From Desulfofundulus thermosubterraneus DSM 16057 (GTDB lineage: Bacteria; Bacillota; Desulfotomaculia; Desulfotomaculales; Desulfovirgulaceae), in contig NZ_FQZM01000032.1 of NCBI RefSeq assembly GCF_900142025.1, positions 1-44,243 on the forward strand: a DNA stretch of 44,243 bases. Direction: 5' to 3'. Of this stretch, positions 24,611 through 32,709 are shown piece by piece. The notes under the pieces are model-generated. The model was given only the letters and a program-made list of their open reading frames with translations, searched no databases and was not told the DNA's origin. The position numbers were made by a program, and so were the translations under genes. The number at the start of each line of letters is the position of its first letter. Within the stretch, counting starts at the first letter, position 1.

Positions 24611-24639
24611 AGCCCCCGTTTAAGGGGGCTAGGTTTTTT
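24611..24639. terminator. Terminator between the convergent transpeptidase and permease genes
   Basis: AGCCCCC (24611-24617), a 6-nt loop and GGGGGCT (24624-24630) make a perfect stem. T-runs follow on the plus strand (24634-24639) and, weaker, on the minus strand. The stem touches the permease stop codon. Confidence 0.85.
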
Positions 24640-25999
24640 CGCATCCGGCGTCGGCCGGTTCAGCCACCGGGCGGCGGCGACGGGCCGGCCGGCGGGGCTG
24701 GTATTTGCTCTTCAAAGCCGGCACCACCCGGTGGACGTACCACCACAGGATGACAAAACCGGCCAGCAGGTACAGGCTTACGTAAAAGTCCGTGAACATC
24801 ACCGCCACGGCCAGCCCGGCAAAAACCAGCGCGGTGATAGCGGGAACAAATACCCCTCCCTTTACCCGGTAGGGACACTCAGCTTGCGGTTCCTTCTGCC
24901 TCAACCGGATCACCGCCAGACCCGCCAGGGCGTAAACCACCGACTCCATGGCGGCCGCCAGGTTCACCAGCACCAGATAACGGTGGGTTGCCAGTACCAC
25001 CAGAGATATGGTCACACCGGCGGCAAAGACGGTAAGGATGGCCGCCCAGGGCGTAAAAAAGCGCAGGCTCAGGCGGGAAAAGACGGGTGGCAGGACATAC
25101 TCCCGGGCGGAGGCGTAAATAAAGCGGGAGACGCTGATTAAGCCGGCATTAAAGGTGGTTATAGAGGCGGCAAGGCTTAAAACCACCATCCAGAACACTC
25201 CCGCCGGCCCCAAAACGGTGCGGGCAAAAACCATCTGGGGGGCGGGTGAGGCCACCAGTGCCTCCCGGGGGGTTGAAGCGGTCATGGCCACGGTGAAAAG
25301 GGCGTAAACCACGCTCAACAATCCAACTGCCAGCAACATACCCTGGGACACCAGGCGGCTTTGGGTGACTTCCTCGGCCAGCGGGGTTACCCACTCGAAA
25401 CCAACAAAGAGAAAAACCCCAACCGCCACGGCATTGATGAAGGCCAGGACCCCACCCGGGGCCAGGGGTGCTGTGAGCTGAAACCCCACCCTGCCCAGGG
25501 CGATAAAGGCCAGCACCAGCAGGGACCCCATGAGTCCGTAGGTAATCAGGTCCTGGAAGGCACCGGCAATCTTAATTCCCCGGATATTCATGCCTGTAAC
25601 CACCAGGTACATGGTCACAATCCAGACCAGGGGCGGTACCGCCGGCAGGGCGGAACTGAGGACGGAAGCTAAAACGTAGCTTTCGGCTCCCACCACCCCC
25701 ATCACCACCGCCATATACAAAAGGGAAACGGTCAGGGCCAGCCGGTCGTTAAAAGCCCGGGAGAAATACAGCCGGATGCCGGCGGCGGAGGGGAGGCGGG
25801 CGTTTAGTTCGGAAAAACAGGACGCCGCTCCCAGGCACAACAACCCGCCGGTAAGAATAGCCAGCCAGGCGGTATCTCCGGCCAGAAAACCGGCCACCTG
25901 TACGGCGGCCACAAAAGAGGAACTGGCCAGGGTGAGGCCAGCGCTGGTTGCAACCACGGTACGCAGGGTGAGCACCCGTTTTAACCCCACTTCACTCAC
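24629..25999 (-). CDS. APC-superfamily amino acid permease
   Basis: This 456-aa membrane protein of the APC superfamily has about 12 transmembrane helices. An N-terminal TLRTVVATSAGLTLASSSF and GGLLCLGAASCFSELNARLP segment, then FEWVTPLAEEVTQSR, match amino acid/polyamine permeases. The substrate is unknown. The C-terminal tail is rich in Arg and Pro (KYQPRRPARRRRPVAE). The GTG start overlaps the stop of the SCP2 gene by 8 nt, pointing to translational coupling; a second GTG three codons later is possible. It is the last gene of the operon that starts with the enzyme I homologue or the gene at 27291. Confidence 0.85.
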   Translation of the reverse strand: MSEVGLKRVLTLRTVVATSAGLTLASSSFVAAVQVAGFLAGDTAWLAILTGGLLCLGAASCFSELNARLPSAAGIRLYFSRAFNDRLALTVSLLYMAVVMGVVGAESYVLASVLSSALPAVPPLVWIVTMYLVVTGMNIRGIKIAGAFQDLITYGLMGSLLVLAFIALGRVGFQLTAPLAPGGVLAFINAVAVGVFLFVGFEWVTPLAEEVTQSRLVSQGMLLAVGLLSVVYALFTVAMTASTPREALVASPAPQMVFARTVLGPAGVFWMVVLSLAASITTFNAGLISVSRFIYASAREYVLPPVFSRLSLRFFTPWAAILTVFAAGVTISLVVLATHRYLVLVNLAAAMESVVYALAGLAVIRLRQKEPQAECPYRVKGGVFVPAITALVFAGLAVAVMFTDFYVSLYLLAGFVILWWYVHRVVPALKSKYQPRRPARRRRPVAEPADAGCEKT

Positions 26000-26345
26000 C
26001 CCAGATCATCAGGGATATGAAATCAAGACGGACAATATCATCCTCGGAACCGATAATCTTTAGCGTACCGTTCATATATGGTTCGGTAGGGGTAATATCA
26101 CCGTAAAAAAGATCCGCCAGGGTTTCGCTGTCGGCAATTACCGTCAGGTCGGCCCGGGGCGGCGCCCCTTCCCGCACTGACAATTCCCCGTTCCGCAATT
26201 CCAGAGTATGCTGGGAAGGGATGTCGCTGGCCTGCACCAGAACCACCCGGTCCCAGTCCCGGTTCATTATTTTCAACCGCTCGTTCTTGTTATAACCCTC
26301 CTGGAAGGCCAGGAGGCTGGCAGTAATTTCTTCGTGACTGGCCAA
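25992..26345 (-). CDS. SCP2 sterol-carrier-like domain protein
   Basis: This 117-aa protein consists of an SCP2-type lipid-binding domain. The sequence has the WDRVVLVQASDIP and GAPPRADLTVIADSETLADL blocks and YMNGTLKIIGSEDDIVRL, the usual beta-sheet core and closing strand. Such proteins carry acyl-CoA or lipid-like ligands, but the bacterial role is mostly unknown. The start is TTG at 26345 with GGAGG 9 nt before. Its gene overlaps the permease start and follows the conserved protein at 26380 after 34 nt, so the three are one operon. Confidence 0.8.
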   Translation of the reverse strand: MASHEEITASLLAFQEGYNKNERLKIMNRDWDRVVLVQASDIPSQHTLELRNGELSVREGAPPRADLTVIADSETLADLFYGDITPTEPYMNGTLKIIGSEDDIVRLDFISLMIWGE

Positions 26346-26379
26346 AGATGCCTACCTCCAAATGAATTCTGCTGAGGTT

Positions 26380-27291
26380 TCAGCGTAAATACACCACCCG
26401 GGGCTTAAAGTCCAAACGACGTAAAAGATCCAGGTAATCCTGGGAAGAGATTTCCTCCCGGGGCTTTTGCAACAAGGCCACCAGTACCGCTTCCATGACA
26501 TTGGTACCAAAGGAGCGCCCCTGAAATTCGGGCGTGGTGGTCACCAGGCAACCCGTCCCCTTTTCTCTTAAAAAGGCCACGTCTTCAGCGGTGGTGGTAT
26601 TGGTAATAATAGTCTGCCCGTCAAGCTGGGGCATGTAACGGCGCACCAGGTGATAATCCCCGGCAATTACCTGCGCTTCCCGGTAATAGTGGCCAAATTT
26701 TTTTACTTTTTCCTCATCCTGGGTTTCCTGTTTCTTGCCGGTGGGGTAGAGCATGTGAAAGGGTAATTTGGTCATTTCCGGCAGTAGCTTGGCCGCCAGT
26801 TCTTCCAGTTCCTTGACCGTGCGAATGGGATAGGGAATGCCCGCCGCGAAAATAAGATCCCCAAAGGTTAGATCACAGCCCAGCTCGGCAAATGCTTCGG
26901 CCATCCCGAAGCGATCCACCGCACTGACCATCAGCACCCTGATGCCGGGAGGAAGCAAATCAGTATGCTCCCGCAGGTAATAGACCGTTTCCCTTTCCAG
27001 GGTATTTTTCAAACCGCTGCCGTCCACCACCGGGGTCTTTCTGACGGCATCCATAAGCTTTTTGCCGTCGCGGACCACATAGCGGGTCCTTCCGGCGTAC
27101 AGGTAGACGTCAATTCCGCCCAGCCCGATGGCGTCCACCTTGCCGTCAAGCTCTTTTAACAACTGGATGGCCCGGTCGAAATCTCCGTCGGTACCCCGGC
27201 GGGTGATCTCAAATCGTTCACCCAAAAGTTCCACTTCCGCCCGGTGGTCCCGCCGGGAAGAACCCAAGCTGACACTGACTACCCGTTTCAA
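26380..27291 (-). CDS. Conserved protein of unknown function, often annotated as quinate 5-dehydrogenase
   Basis: The predicted protein (303 aa) opens with KRVVSVSLGSSRRDHRAEV and contains an AIGLGGIDVYLYAG segment and a later FHMLYPTGKKQETQDE. I cannot see the NAD-binding Rossmann signature or the shikimate-dehydrogenase-like catalytic residues expected of a real quinate dehydrogenase, so that common label is doubtful. The ribosome site fixes the start: GGAGG (complement of 27299-27303) is 7 nt from a TTG at 27291, whereas the longer frame to 27318 has no signal. It lies between the enzyme I homologue (56 nt upstream) and the SCP2 gene. Confidence 0.6.
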   Translation of the reverse strand: MKRVVSVSLGSSRRDHRAEVELLGERFEITRRGTDGDFDRAIQLLKELDGKVDAIGLGGIDVYLYAGRTRYVVRDGKKLMDAVRKTPVVDGSGLKNTLERETVYYLREHTDLLPPGIRVLMVSAVDRFGMAEAFAELGCDLTFGDLIFAAGIPYPIRTVKELEELAAKLLPEMTKLPFHMLYPTGKKQETQDEEKVKKFGHYYREAQVIAGDYHLVRRYMPQLDGQTIITNTTTAEDVAFLREKGTGCLVTTTPEFQGRSFGTNVMEAVLVALLQKPREEISSQDYLDLLRRLDFKPRVVYLR

Positions 27292-27347
27292 AAAAAGACC
27301 TCCATTTCCCAAACACACTGATCCTTAACCATTGTAACCAAATAAAA

Positions 27348-29075
27348 CTAAAAATACAAGCGCCGGCTTTTCATCTCCTGTTCCAAAAAGCGGCGAACCT
27401 CTTCCGGATCCGATAGCTGCAGGGTCTGCAGGGCCACTTCCCGGGCTTCCTTTAAAGTAACCGACCGGATTACTTTTTTAATTTCCGGCAGTGAGCCCGC
27501 GGCGGCACTGAACTGATCCAGCCCCAAACCCAGGAGAAGTAAAGTAGCCAGCGGTTCCCCCGCCATCTCCCCGCACATGGCCACCTTCTTGCGGGTGTTA
27601 CGGGCCACGTCAATGACGTTCTTAACCAGGCGCAGAATGGCGGGATGTAAAACCTGGTTCAGAGGATTAATTCCCGCACTGGCCCGGTCCACCGCCAGGG
27701 TATACTGAACCAGATCGTTGGTGCCGATGCTGTAAAAATCAACCTCCGGTGCAAAAAGCTCTGCGGTCAGGGCGGCGGATGGCACTTCCACCAGCAGGCC
27801 CACCTCGATCCGGGGGTCGAATTTTTTCCCGGCCAGCTGCAGTTCTTCCTGTGCCTGGCGCAGCATGGCCTTGACCCGGCGCAAATCTTCAACCCGGGAG
27901 ATGAGGGGGAACATCACCTTTACCCTGCCAAAGGCACTGGCCCGCAGGATTGCCTTGATCTGGGTATTAAAAATTTCCTCGAAGTTCAAATTTAATCTGA
28001 TACCCCGGCAGCCCAAAAAGGGATTGGGTTCATAGTGCATGGGCTGGAAGAAGGGGCTTGAGGGACCGGCATAGTCAAGGGTACGGATGACCACCGGCCT
28101 TCCCCGCATCTTTTGTACAACCTGGACGTAAAACTCAAACTGTTCGTCCTCGCTGGGCATGGTATCCCGGCCCAGGAAGAGATGCTCGGTACGGAACAGC
28201 CCGATTCCTTCCGCCCCCTGGGCCAGGGCACTGGTCACTTCCCCGGGATGATCGATATTGGCCAGGAGTTGAACCCGGTAACCGTCCCGGGTTTCCGCCG
28301 GGAGATCGGAAAGCATCTGCATTTCTTTTTTACAGGCCAGGTAGGTCTCCCGCCGGTGCTGGTATTCGGCGACCGTAGCCGGATCGGGATTGAGGATGAC
28401 CGTACCTTTGCTGCCGTCAACGATGATCAGGTCTCCGTTTTGTACCCGGTGTACAAAACGGCCCAAACCCACCACGGCAGGTATTTCCAGGGACCGGGCC
28501 AGAATGCAGGCTGTACAGGTCCTGCCTCCCCTTTCAATGGCCAGGCCGAGAATGCGGGAACGGTCCAGTTGCATGCTGTCGGGGGCACTCAAATCCCGGG
28601 CCACCACAATGGAATCTTCTTTCAGGCGCGGCACCGGCGTCCACGACTGGCCCAGCAAAATGCGCAACAAGCGGCACCCCACGTCTCTGTAGTCGGCCGC
28701 CCGCTCACGCAGGTATTCGTCTCCCGAATCTTCAAACATCTTGACGTAGTTGGTCACCACTTCGCCCACGGCACCTTCCACGTTGACACCTGAACGAATG
28801 ATACTAATTAACTCGGATTCAAAGGTGGCATCTTCTAAAATCATTAGCTGGGCATGAAAGGTGCCCGCCCGGTCCCGGCCCAGATCCGACATGGCCCGGG
28901 CGTAAATGCCGGCCAACTCCTGGTGAGCCTGCCGGAGGGCGTGCTGCAGGCGAACCAGTTCCTGATTAACCTCCTCCGGCGAAACAGTTTTCCGCTCAAA
29001 TTCCAGTTGTTCCGGGCGGAAGATGAAGGCCCTGCCAATGGCAATCCCCGGTGCCCCGGCAATTCCCTTTAACAT
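27348..29075 (-). CDS. PTS enzyme I (PEP-protein phosphotransferase) homologue lacking the active-site histidine
   Basis: The predicted 575-aa protein aligns along its length with enzyme I. Enzyme I normally takes phosphate from phosphoenolpyruvate onto a His and gives it to HPr. The start is the ATG at 29075 after AAGGGGG; the longer frame to 29147 is not supported. The phosphohistidine motif GGRTSHT is here GGRTCTA (183-189), with Thr188 where the His must be. The PEP-binding loop GGDK is AGPS. Other PEP/Mg residues are kept: GLFRTE, IRTLD, NPFLG.RGIR, VEVPSAA, GTNDL.QYTLAVDR and the catalytic Cys in MCGEMAGE. So it probably binds PEP or a similar ligand but cannot act as a normal phosphocarrier. 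Gene 27291 follows after 56 nt. No HPr or sugar permease is in view. Confidence 0.88.
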   Translation of the reverse strand: MLKGIAGAPGIAIGRAFIFRPEQLEFERKTVSPEEVNQELVRLQHALRQAHQELAGIYARAMSDLGRDRAGTFHAQLMILEDATFESELISIIRSGVNVEGAVGEVVTNYVKMFEDSGDEYLRERAADYRDVGCRLLRILLGQSWTPVPRLKEDSIVVARDLSAPDSMQLDRSRILGLAIERGGRTCTACILARSLEIPAVVGLGRFVHRVQNGDLIIVDGSKGTVILNPDPATVAEYQHRRETYLACKKEMQMLSDLPAETRDGYRVQLLANIDHPGEVTSALAQGAEGIGLFRTEHLFLGRDTMPSEDEQFEFYVQVVQKMRGRPVVIRTLDYAGPSSPFFQPMHYEPNPFLGCRGIRLNLNFEEIFNTQIKAILRASAFGRVKVMFPLISRVEDLRRVKAMLRQAQEELQLAGKKFDPRIEVGLLVEVPSAALTAELFAPEVDFYSIGTNDLVQYTLAVDRASAGINPLNQVLHPAILRLVKNVIDVARNTRKKVAMCGEMAGEPLATLLLLGLGLDQFSAAAGSLPEIKKVIRSVTLKEAREVALQTLQLSDPEEVRRFLEQEMKSRRLYF

Positions 29076-29121
29076 TTCGCTACCCCCTTGAACTAAAATT
29101 ATGTACGGAGAACAAAAATGA

Positions 29122-29135
29122 CCAGCATTTGCTGG
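29122..29135. promoter_or_regulatory. Short palindrome upstream of the enzyme I homologue
   Basis: CCAGCA (29122-29127), two bases, then TGCTGG (29130-29135) form an inverted repeat 46 bp before the enzyme I start. It could be a regulator site; the promoter itself is not clear. Confidence 0.35.
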
Positions 29136-29249
29136 CATCATTGACACGATTAGAGCTGCTACTACTTCTAATATATTTAATCTTAACTTCGACGTGACTG
29201 ACTTTTATTCCTGCCCTTTCGAACAATCAGAAAAAAATTTACCCCCAAA

Positions 29250-29279
29250 AAACAAAAACGGGAGGATTAAAGCCTCCCG
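29250..29279 (-). terminator. Terminator after the 72-codon gene
   Basis: CGGGAGG (29259-29265) pairs with CCTCCCG (29273-29279), followed on the minus strand by TTTTTGTTTTTT. It lies directly after the stop at 29281. Confidence 0.88.
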
Positions 29280-29280
29280 C

Positions 29281-29499
29281 TTACATTTCATCGCTAATCC
29301 CCGGAACAATTTCATTTTTGTCCTGCCTGGCCTGTTCCAGCAAGGCCAGGGCCTCACCGAAGCCCTTTAGATAACCCGAACGCCACAGGGCCGCTTGCGC
29401 CGGCGACAATACAGGGGCTTCCACCTTTTCGCGGATACGTTCCACCGCTTCATCAAAGCTTTGCGGTCGTTCAAGGCCGTCCTTTTTTTGGCCATCCAT
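29281..29499 (-). CDS. Small protein of unknown function
   Basis: This 72-aa acidic, largely helical protein (SFDEAVERIREKVEA, GYLKGFGEALALLEQARQD) has no transmembrane segment and no motif I recognise. The ATG follows AAGGGGTGTAGGGC. It begins 12 nt after the stop of the gene at 29512 and ends at a terminator, so the two form an operon. Confidence 0.65.
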   Translation of the reverse strand: MDGQKKDGLERPQSFDEAVERIREKVEAPVLSPAQAALWRSGYLKGFGEALALLEQARQDKNEIVPGISDEM

Positions 29500-29511
29500 G
29501 CCCTACACCCC

Positions 29512-29907
29512 TTAAACCTGCGCTCCGTGTTTTTCCAATATGTCCACGGCTCCCTGGACCTTGTCTTCACTGGTAACAACCGTTACGAGAAACGCCCGCC
29601 CCCCCGCCGTGCCATAGTCATAGGCGGCCATGCCGCTCACCGAAGGATCTGCCGCCTTGAGGACCCGGGATTCGCTGTTGGACAAGCTGTCGGTACCGGC
29701 AGAAAAAAGGGTCAACCCGGTAATGGTTTCCGCCCGACCGGCGATGGGATTATTGATTTCCGCATCGTCCTCCACACCAAAGCGGGATACCCGGTCCAGG
29801 CTGATGGTATCATAGCCGGCGGATCTCAATTCTTCCATCGCCCGCCGGGCTCTGGTGCTGGAAGGAAAGTAGGCCAGGATGGAGCGCTCTCCTGGAGAAA
29901 GTTGCAT
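29512..29907 (-). CDS. Protein of unknown function, about 131 aa
   Basis: Soluble protein with a glycine/alanine-rich middle (NPIAGRAETITGLTLFSAGT) and an N-terminal segment AYFPSSTRARRAMEELRSAGYD that looks like an alpha/beta ligand- or nucleotide-binding start. The C-terminus (DYGTAGGRAFLVTVVTSED, then VDILEKHGAQ) suggests a small alpha-beta fold. It may resemble general-stress-type proteins, but I cannot name the family. Starts: GGGAG is 8 nt before the ATG at 29907; an ATG two codons upstream (29913) is possible. First of a two-gene operon. Confidence 0.6.
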   Translation of the reverse strand: MQLSPGERSILAYFPSSTRARRAMEELRSAGYDTISLDRVSRFGVEDDAEINNPIAGRAETITGLTLFSAGTDSLSNSESRVLKAADPSVSGMAAYDYGTAGGRAFLVTVVTSEDKVQGAVDILEKHGAQV

Positions 29908-29987
29908 CACCATCACTCCCGCCTTCTTTCCCGTTATTATGACCGCCGGCCCTGAAGATCATGCGGGGGCAGGATGTACAGATGCCG

Positions 29988-30686
29988 CTATCCCCGCTGT
30001 ATGTGCCGGTAAAAAAAGAGCAAAAACCCGGCCGTGGAACGCTGGGCCCGGGGAAGGAGGATGCTCGTGGCCTGGTGGTAACATTCTTCACCGGCGGAAG
30101 CCCGGACCAGGGGATAATATTCCCTGGCTTCCCAGGCATTGGCCGCCACCCATTCTTCAGGGGTGTGGCCAAGGTGGTACAGGCCCCCCGAGCTCACGCG
30201 GTAGTAATGCTTTCGCCCCCTAACCCACCTTTCATAATCCAGGTGCCCGTCAAAGAGCTGGCAGCAGGCGTGATGGGGCACACAAGCATCCTGCACCAGG
30301 TGTACGGCTGCACCCAGCATGAACAAAGACTTGTGATATTTTCCCCGACGCCAGAACAATAGCGCCCTGTTGAAGTACTGCCTGCATTTCTGGGCGGCAT
30401 TTGCCCACGCCCACACACCCACCCCCCGCCCGGGATCAAAATGATGGGTGGTGCTGCGCAGGCCCCGGTCTGCCCAGGTGACCCCTGCATCCAGTTGGGC
30501 AGCAAACCGGTTGATTAACCGGGCACACTCCCTGTAACCGTCATGATAAAGAATAACCCGCCCCTGTTCATTGCAGAAAACATGGGTGTCACTGGCCCCC
30601 AGCACCTGTAACGGGAGGTGCAAGGAAAATAAATAGCGGGAGGCAGCAGTCACCGGATGGGTCCACCTGGCAACGTGAACTTTCAT
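29988..30686 (-). CDS. Zinc-dependent phospholipase C family protein without a signal peptide
   Basis: This 232-aa protein shows the three-zinc site of the bacterial phospholipase C/S1-P1 nuclease fold. ADRGLRSTTHHFDP supplies the Asp and His pair, LGAAVHLVQDACVPHH supplies His, Asp and His, and DGHLDYERW supplies His and Glu. In Bacillus cereus PLC the same ligands are Asp55, His69, His118, Asp122, His128, His142 and Glu146. It also keeps a Trp (residue 8) that may match the mature N-terminal Trp ligand of PLC. No export signal is visible, so how it would be exported or processed is unclear. The ATG follows GAGGTGGGG. A phosphodiesterase or lipase activity is possible, but the substrate is unknown. 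Confidence 0.78.
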   Translation of the reverse strand: MKVHVARWTHPVTAASRYLFSLHLPLQVLGASDTHVFCNEQGRVILYHDGYRECARLINRFAAQLDAGVTWADRGLRSTTHHFDPGRGVGVWAWANAAQKCRQYFNRALLFWRRGKYHKSLFMLGAAVHLVQDACVPHHACCQLFDGHLDYERWVRGRKHYYRVSSGGLYHLGHTPEEWVAANAWEAREYYPLVRASAGEECYHQATSILLPRAQRSTAGFLLFFYRHIQRG

Positions 30687-31100
30687 TTCCCCACCTCATC
30701 GTTATTACCAGAAAGTAACCATATTGATATTCTCCATAAACCGGGAAAACCCCTTTTATCATTTGTGTTAGTTGGCCATCGTAAAGTTTAATTTATGTTA
30801 ACAATTTTCTGTTGCGGGGAGAACTTGAGATATTTTTCACAAATAAGCTTGCCTTTTAGAAGCCATATGCTAAAATTATAGTTAAGATAATTTTGTTCCG
30901 GCATCCCCCCTCCCCCCGGCCAGGGTGGGCAGTGAAAGCGTGGTGAACAACGGAAACGCCAGTACATACATCTTGTAAAAAGGCTAACGTTTCACAATCA
31001 CCATAAAACGGCTAAATTAGTTCGTTGGGCGCAAGAGAATTTCTTTTTCACCAAGAAGGCGTATGATAAAACTCAAGATACCCCCGTTGGAGGTGGCACC
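30687..31100 (+). other. Intergenic stretch with a promoter and a ~200-nt untranslated leader
   Basis: On the plus strand TTGCCT (30849-30854), 16 bp and TAAAAT (30871-30876) form a plausible promoter. This would give the gene at 31101 a leader of about 220 nt. The leader contains a C-rich and G-rich patch (30903-30930) and a small GCGT/ACGC hairpin around 30948-30969. I do not recognise a known riboswitch class. On the minus strand only the start of the phospholipase-like gene lies here. Confidence 0.45.
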
Positions 31101-31349
31101 ATGGCACTTGTACAAAATTTTAAATCCTTTGCTGAAGCTGGTATTAAGGCTACCCCTGTGCCGGGCACGAGCAAGTACCTTATTCAATTCCAGGACGGCA
31201 GCAGCGTTTATGTGAACGAACGCACCTTATTCCGCCTCTTGGACTCCGGGGAAAGTACGGAAAGCATCATCAGGATTCTGCGGGAACAAACTCCTTTCTC
31301 CAACTACCCGGAACGCTACAAAAACCTCCTCCGTGCAAACCAACGTTAA
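31101..31349 (+). CDS. Small conserved-looking protein of unknown function
   Basis: Short soluble protein of 82 aa with a beta-rich middle (STKYLIQFQDGSSVYVNERT-like segment at 24-45) and a helical, basic C-terminus (NLLRANQR). No family is recognised. The ribosome site GGAGGTGGC lies right before the ATG, which supports it being expressed. It faces the CBS-GGDEF gene convergently, with 82 nt between the stops. Confidence 0.6.
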   Translation: MALVQNFKSFAEAGIKATPVPGTSKYLIQFQDGSSVYVNERTLFRLLDSGESTESIIRILREQTPFSNYPERYKNLLRANQR

Positions 31350-31431
31350 AAGACGCTGCTCACCTTCCACGGCTCTTTTTGCCCTTTCAGGTTTACTTAA
31401 ATTTCCTGTGCCCATGAAATAAGGGAGAGAC

Positions 31432-32295
31432 TCATCCCACCTCTTCCAGTTCCACCCACCCGGCAACAACCACCGGGCGTTTTTCTCTTTTTGCCTTGGT
31501 GGAGGCCAAACTGGCTAGATTAATAAGATCTCGCACGTTGTGAGTGCCATTGGGCTCCCCACGCACTCTTGACCGCCGCCCTCCGGCCACACCTGCCGAT
31601 GCGGTAACCTTTATCCCCTGCGGCCATCTGGCATCGGCAAGCGCCTTTATCATCTGCCAGGACAACTGTTTCGCTTCTTCCAGCGGCCTGACGGTAACCA
31701 CCGCAAACTCATCGCCCGCATAACGGCACAGGTAATCAAGCCCTTCGGCGATGACACCTTTTAAAATTTTCCCTACCTGCTGCAAAATCTCATCCCCGAT
31801 AACGTGGCCGAACTCTTTGTCTATCGCCCCGAAGTTGTCCAGGTCTAAAAAAATAACGGTTATCTCCTGCCCGCTTTGCAGCAACTCCGCTGCTTTATGC
31901 TGCAGGAATTCGGCCCGGTTCAGGCCTGTAAGGGCGTCCACGTGTTTGCCTATCTCGGCATAAAGCCGGGATTTTGTAATTACGCCCAGCAGTCGCCCAT
32001 CCCTCACCACTACCAAACGTTCAATCCCATGGCTCTCCATCGTTTCCTTGGCTTCCCAAAAAGAGCATTCCGGCGAAACGGTAACTACATTCCTGCTCAT
32101 GGCATCAGCCACCAGCCGGTTGGGGTGGGAGTACCTTACATCCCTGGAGGTTATAATGCCCACAAGCCTTCCCCCTTCCACCACCGGAAGACCACCTATC
32201 TTGAGCTGGTTCATCAGGGCCGCCGCCCGGCCGACACTTTCAAAAGGATCAATGGTGACTGGATTTTTATGCATAATGTCGCCTGCACTAAACAC
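31432..32295 (-). CDS. CBS-pair and GGDEF domain protein (predicted diguanylate cyclase)
   Basis: This 287-aa protein has two CBS domains in the N-terminal half (MHKNPVTIDPFESVG and MSRNVVTVSPECSFWEAKE with GVITKSRL). They probably sense an adenine nucleotide. A GGDEF domain follows (DALTGLNRAEFL, IFLDLDNFGAIDKEFGHVIGDE, RYAGDEFAVV). The signature reads AGDEF, a form found in active cyclases. The residue normally giving the RxxD inhibitory site is Glu (EGLD), so product feedback at that site is not expected. The GTG start overlaps the previous stop by one base (TAGTG), with GGTGGA upstream, so the two genes are coupled. It would make c-di-GMP in the cytoplasm in response to a CBS ligand. Confidence 0.88.
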   Translation of the reverse strand: MFSAGDIMHKNPVTIDPFESVGRAAALMNQLKIGGLPVVEGGRLVGIITSRDVRYSHPNRLVADAMSRNVVTVSPECSFWEAKETMESHGIERLVVVRDGRLLGVITKSRLYAEIGKHVDALTGLNRAEFLQHKAAELLQSGQEITVIFLDLDNFGAIDKEFGHVIGDEILQQVGKILKGVIAEGLDYLCRYAGDEFAVVTVRPLEEAKQLSWQMIKALADARWPQGIKVTASAGVAGGRRSRVRGEPNGTHNVRDLINLASLASTKAKREKRPVVVAGWVELEEVG

Positions 32296-32666
32296 TATAA
32301 ATCCACCGCCCTGTTCACCTGCACCACAATGTTTACCTGGGCTTTTACCACTGTATTTTCGTTAGCAACCCTCATCCCCTCTTCCAGGATGACCGGCAGA
32401 AATTTCTCCTGGGGGAGAAATTTCAATAATGACCTCTTCAGCACTGCTGCCTCGAAAATTTCGTGGTCAAGGTAAATAATGTCGTACTGCTCCGGCGTCA
32501 GGGCATCCACCATCCGTCTTACCGCTTCCGGACCAATGGGTGCCCTTTTCCCTACCAGCAGCACGTCCTGCATGGGCGGGATTTCAAATTCGGATAAACG
32601 AATGGTAACCTCAGCTCTGCGAACCGGCTCAGAAGAATGGGAAGTAAAGGAGGCCCTGGAAGACAC
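32295..32666 (-). CDS. Unknown 123-aa protein coupled to the GGDEF gene
   Basis: Soluble protein, start GTG at 32666 with AAGGTG 7 nt upstream. The N-terminal ~30 residues are polar. The rest has an alternating pattern that could be an alpha/beta regulator-like domain (MQDVLLVGKRAPIGPEAVRR, YDIIYLDHEIFEAAV, FLPVILEEGMRV). No phospho-acceptor motif is convincing and I do not recognise a family. Its stop overlaps the GGDEF start by one base, so it may be a partner or regulator of that cyclase. Confidence 0.6.
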   Translation of the reverse strand: MSSRASFTSHSSEPVRRAEVTIRLSEFEIPPMQDVLLVGKRAPIGPEAVRRMVDALTPEQYDIIYLDHEIFEAAVLKRSLLKFLPQEKFLPVILEEGMRVANENTVVKAQVNIVVQVNRAVDL

Positions 32667-32709
32667 CTGGTTACACCTTCCTCTCCCTTTCAGGTGAAAT
32701 ATCCCTTCT

